NCBI GenBank assembly: GCA_020061965.1
Contig: JAGUXG010000145.1
Location: forward strand, 1 to 11,142
Direction of reading: 5' to 3'
From: a bacterium
GTDB lineage: Bacteria; UBA9089; UBA9088; JAGUXG01
DNA: 11,142 nucleotides
Shown here: one piece after another, positions 7,801 to 11,142 of the stretch
Position numbering within the stretch: position 1 is the stretch's first letter
How the letters are laid out: every line of letters starts with the position of its first letter
Notes under the pieces: generated by a model
The model's database searches: none
Told to the model about the DNA's origin: nothing
The model's input: only the letters and a program-made list of their open reading frames with translations
Program-made: the position numbers and the translations under genes

Positions 7801-8016
7801 CACCATGAAAACTATGATGGCACAGGCTACATAGATGGCCTGTCAGGGGAGAATATTCCCATAGGTTCAAGGATTATTGCCATTGCTGACTTTTACTGTG
7901 ATTTTCTTGCCAAAGGAGAAACAGAACAAGCAGGGAAAGAACTTTTAAGAAATAGAGCAGGGTCTCAGTTTGACCCAGAGCTTGTTGCCATATTTATAAA
8001 TAAAGTTTTAACTTAA
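4846..8016 (+). CDS. Membrane-anchored five-GAF sensor with degenerate HD-GYP-like domain
   Basis: The 1056 residues carry two N-terminal membrane helices (about 17-38 and 48-64), a helical linker, then five GAF units at roughly 72-208, 222-378, 382-545, 548-707 and 712-875. Each ends with the same helix pattern, for example DMELLSTLANEAGLAIETA and DIRIAQVLADQMAIAIDNA. GAF domains bind small ligands, cyclic nucleotides or haem; which one cannot be told here. The C-terminal part (about 880-1056) aligns with HD-GYP cyclic-di-GMP phosphodiesterases. CDIGKIRISDELLKKP (932-947) stands for HDIGKI.IP..iL.KP. KHP (His962), HHENYDGTGYIDGL (986-999), IADF (Asp1015) and QFDPELV (1041-1047) follow. The usual first histidine is Tyr900, the HD histidine is Cys932, GYP is GYI, and the RPY loop after Asp1015 is shortened. 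Classical phosphodiesterase activity is therefore doubtful. No kinase, GGDEF or receiver domain is present. A winged-helix gene follows 12 bp downstream. Confidence 0.88.
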   Translation: MGKEYVIKRYKLSIAEQSINFILWGIVLVFIGVVLWSYYKEGGLFAQPLTLFLLILVLGYNVVIRTERVRNFQRRERLSYLTQVSLSLAKSLDVEEIRMISAEAVLLLVKNSSACVIEQMDEEDLCPKFYLGLPEPPTNEFGKKVLKKASLFEEKGRPYKIGIPLISGDDIIGSLEVYLKKGSIKPEEKEAMTILSSYTAQALVNAASYEETVLALKKERAGLLAVSKVDRSISEERLNLSEQLNLILKESFRAVGSTKSELWIVENDEFSCLTTYPLVDMVYGVKTKMGESLIGLCAESQRPINCPNLSTESKFIDHLKRNLTTGLYLPLIYHKQIVGVMALFNKKQDRPFSDSDIQILDGLSTQAAIAIYQAKIHARLRSTASSLVALYEISRSLAEGKVLDDVLQLILKKGCELFSCENGSIMLFEEKTGELTIRSAIGLSEEVIRTTKKYVGDGSIAGWVSKERKPLILHGRVADERFSSVKEIVKDALCVPMIAKNRLVGVFSLSNRKGTGLFAQRDMELLSTLANEAGLAIETAILYDLAQRRIKELLGIKRIASEMIITRDPKEVIGSCLDIGREVFDAEYGWFFIRKDSKYFFHSIRGRKRVDERNFGHIIFGDKTVEWVGEKHEPLIIDNCEYDPRFTVIKGMSINTILAVPVLKEKDVLGVVQFLNKLPYFTKDDIRIAQVLADQMAIAIDNAEFFKETKRRVFELSTLNQLVSTMTSTTNITELLPKVVALSSKVMRSKKCWLHFIEDGKLILSGEVGLNDLEKKRESNLSLHKGIAGFCAGEKRGLFISNLMEDTRLSNEDKQLYKPVSYLSCPIMSRNEVMGVISCSDKIGGGYNEEDFSLFTTLSSQVAIAIQNAYLYSDLEKQGKETLNTLSEIISLKHIYLSGYIDKVANLSFALAKKAGLAVEEQERIRDAARLCDIGKIRISDELLKKPDSDLSEDELAGIKKHPLVSCQILRTQSLLKPILPIVYHHHENYDGTGYIDGLSGENIPIGSRIIAIADFYCDFLAKGETEQAGKELLRNRAGSQFDPELVAIFINKVLT

Positions 8017-8022
8017 AGGAGG
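8015..8022 (+). promoter_or_regulatory. Strong Shine-Dalgarno for the winged-helix gene
   Basis: AAAGGAGG, overlapping the TAA of the sensor gene (8014-8016) and 6 nt before the ATG at 8029. It fixes the start and implies cotranscription with the sensor. Confidence 0.8.
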
Positions 8023-8028
8023 GAGATA

Positions 8029-8370
8029 ATGGCTGAAAATAAGTTTGCTATTGGAAAGTTTTTGGAAGGGATAACGGATTCTATGGTGAGAACAGAGCTC
8101 ATCCTCTTTTTTCATCGCAACCAATTTGCTATGGATGTCTCAAGTAATATTGCCAGATGGATAGGAAGGGATGTGAGGGCCGTGGAAAAGGAGCTTGACA
8201 AGTTGGTTGAACAAGGGATTTTAGATAAGATGGGAGATGGTCCATCAGCTATCTATTCTTACACTCAGGAGATTGAGATCATAGAGGTGATTGATCGATT
8301 CTGCCATGAGCTTACACTTGGCAGGGAAAAGGTGAGAAGGGCTATGGAACATATTAGAACTCCAGGGTAG
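8029..8370 (+). CDS. Small winged helix-turn-helix protein, probable transcription regulator
   Basis: A 113-residue cytosolic protein. Residues about 17-80 read as a winged helix: helix RTELILFFHRN (21-31), helix VSSNIARWIG (37-46), recognition-type helix DVRAVEKELDKLVEQG (48-63), then the wing ILDKMGDGPSAIYSYT (64-79). The tail (about 83-108) is one charged helix that could dimerise. The layout is like ArsR/MarR-type or small DUF winged helices. I see no metal-binding cysteine pair, as the only cysteine is at 92. The ATG is 12 bp after the sensor gene, with a strong ribosome-binding site, so the two are almost certainly cotranscribed. The likely reading is that it carries the output of the GAF protein or binds it. 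Its target is unknown; the palindrome at 8755-8783 is a nearby candidate. The stop codon lies in a heptamer array. Confidence 0.75.
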   Translation: MAENKFAIGKFLEGITDSMVRTELILFFHRNQFAMDVSSNIARWIGRDVRAVEKELDKLVEQGILDKMGDGPSAIYSYTQEIEIIEVIDRFCHELTLGREKVRRAMEHIRTPG

Positions 8371-8433
8371 GGAATAGAGAGTAGAAAATAATTAAAAGTT
8401 TTTTGCTAATCACTAATCTCTATTCCCTATCTA
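8364..8433. repeat. Mirrored NNNNTAG heptamer arrays between convergent genes
   Basis: Plus strand, left array: AGGGTAG, GGAATAG, AGAGTAG (8364-8384). Minus strand, right array: TAGATAG, GGAATAG, AGATTAG, TGATTAG (8433-8406). The two face each other and produce a perfect 13-bp inverted repeat, TAGGGAATAGAGA (8368-8380) against 8417-8429, extended by 3 more pairs after one mismatch. The TAG stops of both converging genes (8368-8370 plus, 8429-8427 minus) are the outer ends of the two arms. It could form a stem-loop in either transcript, but no T-tract follows the stem, so it is not a classical intrinsic terminator. Confidence 0.65.
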
Positions 8434-8717
8434 TAATAGCCTACTTTTTCTTCTTCAGGGAGAAAACTTTTTGTTGTCTCTCCTTTAGGTAATAGGTGAA
8501 CAATATGAGCTTTGTTTAAGGCAATAAATGGGGCTTTATAGATAACATCATCCCCGGTAAGTGAATATACATTTGTGTCAGTCAAAGCAATAAAGCTTTT
8601 GACACCAGCATTTAGTTCGTCTAAAACTCTGGCACCCTTATATGTGTACATCTTTCCTTCTAATCTATGATGAAGGGTATAGATAATGACATCCTGCTGC
8701 GATTTATCTATCTTCAT
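8427..8717 (-). CDS. Small conserved beta-rich protein of unknown function (DUF6812-like)
   Basis: A 96-residue protein with no signal peptide or membrane helix. The core reads as alternating strands: DVIIYTLHHRLEGKMYTYK (9-27), ARVLDELNAGVKSFIALTD (29-47), TNVYSLTGDDVIYKAPFIAL (48-67), KAHIVHLLP (69-77). The wording T..yr.EG......R..D.LN....F..LTD resembles, from memory, the small bacterial family DUF6812, which has an Sm-like barrel look; I cannot confirm this by search. A charged tail follows. I start at ATG 8717. An in-frame TTG at 8753 is better explained as the first three bases of a -35 box, and the added residues (TLSNCFDRLKD) do not look conserved. No Shine-Dalgarno precedes the ATG, and the promoter implies leaderless mRNA. 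It converges on the winged-helix gene and diverges from the SpeE-like gene. Confidence 0.68.
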   Translation of the reverse strand: MKIDKSQQDVIIYTLHHRLEGKMYTYKGARVLDELNAGVKSFIALTDTNVYSLTGDDVIYKAPFIALNKAHIVHLLPKGETTKSFLPEEEKVGYYR

Positions 8718-8724
8718 ATCTTTT

Positions 8725-8753
8725 AGTCTATCAAAACAGTTTGATAATGTCAA
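8725..8753 (-). promoter_or_regulatory. Sigma-70-like promoter, 7 nt from the ATG of the small protein
   Basis: On the minus strand: TTGACA (8753-8748, consensus), 17-bp spacer, TAGACT (8730-8725, four of six). Seven nucleotides (AAAAGAT) follow before ATG 8717. Initiation at the usual distance would put the first transcribed base at or beside the start codon. The palindrome at 8755-8783 abuts the upstream side of the -35 box. Confidence 0.65.
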
Positions 8754-8754
8754 G

Positions 8755-8783
8755 ATATTTTCTTGCAGGACGCAAGAAGATAT
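8755..8783. promoter_or_regulatory. Operator-like palindrome between divergent promoters
   Basis: Arms ATATTTTCTTGC (8755-8766) and GCAAGAAGATAT (8772-8783) are reverse complements at 11 of 12 positions, around a 5-bp centre AGGAC. The element starts 1 bp upstream of the consensus -35 of the minus-strand gene and covers the -35 position of the plus-strand gene. A dimeric regulator bound here could control both. As RNA it would be a hairpin only in longer read-through transcripts. Confidence 0.55.
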
Positions 8784-8790
8784 AAGGTTT

Positions 8791-8799
8791 TGGTATAGT
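8791..8799 (+). promoter_or_regulatory. Extended -10 promoter for the SpeE-like gene
   Basis: TGGTATAGT matches the extended -10 pattern TGnTATAAT except for one base. No good -35 is seen at 17 bp, where the right arm of the palindrome lies. The hexamer ends 13 nt before the ATG at 8813, giving a predicted leader of about 6-8 nt with no Shine-Dalgarno. Confidence 0.5.
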
Positions 8800-8812
8800 C
8801 AGAACAAATCTT

Positions 8813-10876
8813 ATGCTATCAAGAAGATATCTTTTTCTTGCTGCAATTATCAGTTTTTCATCTATCACCTTTCAGCTTGTCTTTCTGAGGGAGTTTTTAT
8901 CTACCTTCTCTGGAAATGAGCTTCTCTTTGGCTTATTTTTAGGTCTCTGGTTCCTCCTTCAGGCAATAGGGGGATATATTGGTAGGCTTATAAAACCATC
9001 TTCTCCTACCCTACTTTCTATATTGATTGCTATTTTATCCATTCTCCTTCCCATCTGCCTTTTTTCCCTGAAACTCTCAAAGCCTCTTTTGATAGAACAG
9101 GGAGGAATGGTTGGCCCAGTGGCTATATCTCTATCATTATCTCTCTTTCTTCTTGGACCTTGTATCATTATTGGTTTTCTTTTTGTCCTTATCTCCTGTA
9201 TCTATAAAGGCACTCTCGGTAGGGTCTATCTCTTTGATATTTTTGGATACCTTTTGGGTGGATTGGTATTTACCTTTCTTCTTGTCTCTCGTCTCTCTTC
9301 GTTCTCCATACTCTATGGGGTGAGTCTCTCCCTTCTTATTCTTTGTATGTTTATGTTAAAAAGACTCATCTTATTGCCATTCATTTTTATCCTTCTCTTT
9401 TTTTCCCAGATAGACTACCAGAGGATTGCTTTATCTCTTTACTACAAGGGACAGGAGATGATAGAGGTGAAAGATTCTCCCTATGGTGAGCTTGTTGTGA
9501 CAAGGCTCTGCAACCAGCTTAACTTCTATCAAAATGGCGTCTTGCTATTTACCACTGATAATATAGCGGAAAATGAAGAGAGGGCACACTTTGCCCTAAT
9601 CCAGCACAAAGACCCAGAGAGTATCTTGCTTATTGGTGGTGGAGGCTCTGGAATTATCAAGGAGATAGCCAAATATAGACCAAAAAAGATAGACTGTGTA
9701 GAAATAGACCCTTTGGTAATAGAGGCTGTCAAGAGAAGGTATCCAGAAAGCGGTATTCTCCTTCCTTCTGTTTCATTTCATTTGATGGATGGAAGAAAAT
9801 TTGTAAAGGAGACAAAGACAAGATACGATGCCATTATCATCAATCTTCCTCCACCATTTACAGCCAATCTTAACCGCTTTTATACAGCAGAATTCTTTAA
9901 GGAGATAGAGGGTATATTAAAGAAGGATGGGGTGATAAGCCTCTTTCTTCCAGGCTCTGCCAACTACTTAGATGAGACGAGGATAAATCTTCTATCTTCT
10001 ATCTATTGGACATTAAAAGATAGCTTTTCCAATATTATTGTAGTTCCAGGAGATACCTTAGTCATTGTTGCCAGTGACAGTCCTCTATCCGAAAAGATTG
10101 GAGATATGATCAAAGAGAAAGGAATTCAGACGAAATACATAAACGAGAGCTATCTCTCTGGACAGCTCACATCTACCAGAGTAAACTACCTTCTCTCTCT
10201 AATCAAGAGATGCAAGCCGAATAAGGACCTTGAACCCAATGGATATTACCTCTGGATCCTGGGTTGGCTCGGGTTCTTTGAAAAAAATATCCTCTATCTT
10301 TCTCTGCCAATCCTTATCTTCTTTCTTCTTGCCATATTCTTTGCCAAGCCTATTCCTCTCTCTGTATTTAGCTTAGGTTTTTGTGGGGTCACTGCTGAGG
10401 TCTCTCTTTGCATCATCTTTCAATCTTTATCTGGATACCTCTACTATTTTATGGGAGCACTCATTGCCTCCTTTAGCCTCGGACTTATCTTGGGTGCTTT
10501 TCTTTCTAATAGTAGAAAAGATCCTTCTCTCTTTGATATGAAGATCGTGGTTCTTGCCGCTTCAGCTTATCTTCTTTTGCTTCCTTTACTACTCAAAGGA
10601 GTCTCATTGCTTGGAATGACAAGGCTATTCTTTCTTATCTTACTATTTGGTATAGGAGGTTTTGTCGGCTTTGCCTTTCCCCTTGCCTCTTTGCTTTATA
10701 AGAAGAATCTGGCTGAGAGGGCAGGCGTTTTATATGCCTCAGATATGCTTGGCTCATTCTTTGGTGGGATATCTGCGTCATTCTTTCTCCTCCCTCTTCT
10801 TGGAACAACAAACCTCTTTTTCCTGATGGCAATCTTTCTTCTTTTTGTGTCAGCAAGGATAAGATATACCCAATGA
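8813..10876 (+). CDS. Fused membrane protein with spermidine-synthase-like domain
   Basis: The 687 residues form three parts: an N-terminal membrane half of about 7 helices (6-198), a soluble SpeE-like Rossmann domain (about 212-465), and a C-terminal membrane half of about 7 helices (492-683). The soluble part has DSPYGELVVTR (221-231), FYQNGVLLFTTDN (238-250), the SAM-type glycine loop GGGGSG (275-280), VEIDP with Glu297, and MDGRKF with Asp326. The aminopropyltransferase motif DSSDP is replaced by NLPPP (344-348), followed by TANLNRFYT. Both Asp residues are missing, so ordinary spermidine synthesis is unlikely. From memory, NLP.P.TA.LNR.YT is the usual form in the fused MFS/spermidine-synthase family. 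Matching motifs YLFDIFGYLLGG (139-150) and YASDMLGSFFGG (641-652) suggest the two membrane halves are duplicated. GNEL at 34-37 is another family mark. The substrate is unknown. No speD, speE or other polyamine gene is nearby. Confidence 0.85.
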   Translation: MLSRRYLFLAAIISFSSITFQLVFLREFLSTFSGNELLFGLFLGLWFLLQAIGGYIGRLIKPSSPTLLSILIAILSILLPICLFSLKLSKPLLIEQGGMVGPVAISLSLSLFLLGPCIIIGFLFVLISCIYKGTLGRVYLFDIFGYLLGGLVFTFLLVSRLSSFSILYGVSLSLLILCMFMLKRLILLPFIFILLFFSQIDYQRIALSLYYKGQEMIEVKDSPYGELVVTRLCNQLNFYQNGVLLFTTDNIAENEERAHFALIQHKDPESILLIGGGGSGIIKEIAKYRPKKIDCVEIDPLVIEAVKRRYPESGILLPSVSFHLMDGRKFVKETKTRYDAIIINLPPPFTANLNRFYTAEFFKEIEGILKKDGVISLFLPGSANYLDETRINLLSSIYWTLKDSFSNIIVVPGDTLVIVASDSPLSEKIGDMIKEKGIQTKYINESYLSGQLTSTRVNYLLSLIKRCKPNKDLEPNGYYLWILGWLGFFEKNILYLSLPILIFFLLAIFFAKPIPLSVFSLGFCGVTAEVSLCIIFQSLSGYLYYFMGALIASFSLGLILGAFLSNSRKDPSLFDMKIVVLAASAYLLLLPLLLKGVSLLGMTRLFFLILLFGIGGFVGFAFPLASLLYKKNLAERAGVLYASDMLGSFFGGISASFFLLPLLGTTNLFFLMAIFLLFVSARIRYTQ

Positions 10877-10944
10877 AAACTATTTTACAAAAAAATGCAC
10901 ATAATAAAATCTTTTACTATTCTTCTAAGACAAAGAGGAATTTT

Positions 10945-10973
10945 TTGGAAAGGCTGGTTTATTTGGGTATAAT
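10945..10973 (+). promoter_or_regulatory. Probable promoter with consensus TATAAT
   Basis: TTGGAA (10945-10950, four of six), 17-bp spacer, TATAAT (10968-10973). It lies about 70-100 bp after the SpeE-like gene and would drive the partial gene at 11097 with a leader of roughly 115 nt. AT-rich surroundings raise the chance of a spurious match. Confidence 0.45.
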
Positions 10974-11081
10974 TTAAAAAATTTCCTTTGCAAATTCCTT
11001 ATTAAAATATTTATACTAATCTCCTTATTTTCTTAAATTTCTCCTCATTTTTGTCTGGGCTTCATTTGGGTAATTTGGGTA
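10961..11081 (+). repeat. Three copies of the nonamer ATTTGGGTA
   Basis: Copies lie at 10961-10969, 11064-11072 and 11073-11081. The last two are exact tandem neighbours, and the first runs into the TATAAT box. Between them lies pyrimidine-rich DNA with two related 12-mers, TCTCCTTATTTT (11020-11031) and TCTCCTCATTTT (11040-11051). This could be operator sites for the downstream gene or simple sequence drift. Confidence 0.45.
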
Positions 11082-11096
11082 AATAGTTGCGGAAGC

Positions 11097-11142
11097 ATGA
11101 AGATTAGATATATTTTATTGGTTGGAGTCCTTTCCTGTGTAG
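11097..11142 (+). CDS. Start of a probable exported or lipoprotein gene, cut by the window edge
   Basis: Only 15 codons are visible: MKIRYILLVGVLSCV. A short basic start followed by a hydrophobic stretch looks like a signal peptide. VLSC ending at Cys14 is a poor but possible lipobox. GGAAG (11091-11095) lies very close to the ATG and is at best a weak ribosome-binding site. The gene continues beyond the window, so no function can be assigned. Confidence 0.4.
   Translation, partial: MKIRYILLVGVLSCV

Noticed and set aside
4846..8016. Reading the GAF protein as a sensor histidine kinase or diguanylate cyclase
   Set aside because: No H-box, ATPase motifs or GGDEF signature exists anywhere in the 1056 residues. 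The C-terminus aligns with HD-GYP instead.
8368..8429. Bidirectional intrinsic terminator between the convergent genes
   Set aside because: The 13-bp stem is perfect, but the loop is about 36 nt and no T-tract follows the stem on either strand. The only T-run lies inside the loop.
8718..8753. TTG start at 8753 for the small minus-strand protein
   Set aside because: These bases form a consensus -35 box with 17-bp spacing to a -10. The extra residues lack family-like character, and no ribosome-binding site precedes the TTG.
8813..10876. Reading the 687-residue protein as two genes (a transporter and speE) joined by a sequencing error
   Set aside because: The frame is continuous, no internal start with a ribosome-binding site was found, and the order membrane-SpeE-membrane matches a known fused family.
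10873..10977. A 34-codon open frame whose ATG overlaps the stop of the SpeE-like gene as ATGA
   Set aside because: The overlap is suggestive, but the frame has no family-like features, is Lys/Asn/Phe-rich as expected of AT-rich non-coding DNA, and contains the whole predicted promoter at 10945-10973.

Overview
The window is an AT-rich bacterial chromosomal segment with short intergenic gaps, many A/T-ending codons and GTG used as a start. It encodes a RodA-type cell-wall polymerase, a class 1B-type dihydroorotate dehydrogenase, and signalling proteins of a kind common in environmental Gram-negative and candidate-phylum bacteria. The overall style (AT-rich, short NNNNTAG heptamer arrays between genes, tandem NDK-fold protein) would suit an uncultured lineage such as Omnitrophota or a relative. 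That placement is an impression, not a demonstrated assignment. There is no rRNA, tRNA, CRISPR array, transposase or phage gene.

Layout. (1) 48-1319, minus: rodA, with two extra membrane helices. (2) 1320-1974: a gene-poor divergent region. It holds a MITE-like element of about 333 bp (1576-1908) and a promoter that fires almost on the next start codon. (3) 1975-4785, plus: a tightly overlapping operon of a YbhN/LPG-synthase-type membrane protein, pyrD, and a protein made of two NDK-fold domains, the first catalytically degenerate. (4) 4846-8370, plus: a second operon with its own TTGACA-N17-TAAAAT promoter. It encodes a 1056-residue membrane-anchored sensor (five GAF domains plus an HD-GYP-like domain that has lost metal-binding histidines) and a 113-residue winged-helix protein. 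(5) 8427-8717, minus: a small convergent conserved protein. Its stop codon and that of the winged-helix gene lie in mirrored heptamer arrays. (6) 8718-8812: a divergent promoter region centred on a 12-bp-arm palindrome. (7) 8813-10876, plus: a membrane protein with a spermidine-synthase-like domain between two membrane halves. (8) 10877-11142: AT-rich DNA with a promoter, three copies of ATTTGGGTA, and the start of a probable exported protein cut off by the window edge.

How the parts work together. RodA (glycan polymerisation) and the YbhN-like protein (possible lipid-related membrane function) are envelope genes. pyrD and the NDK-fold protein both touch nucleotide metabolism. The GAF/HD-GYP-like protein followed by a winged-helix gene looks like a sensor plus DNA-binding output.

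The most notable observations are the paired losses of catalytic residues (HD-GYP-like, NDK-like and SpeE-like domains); operon-leading genes whose -10 boxes lie 7-15 nt from the start codon, while two internal genes have strong Shine-Dalgarno sites; and the non-coding repeats (MITE-like element, operator-like palindrome, mirrored heptamers). No complete novel defence or mobile system is visible.
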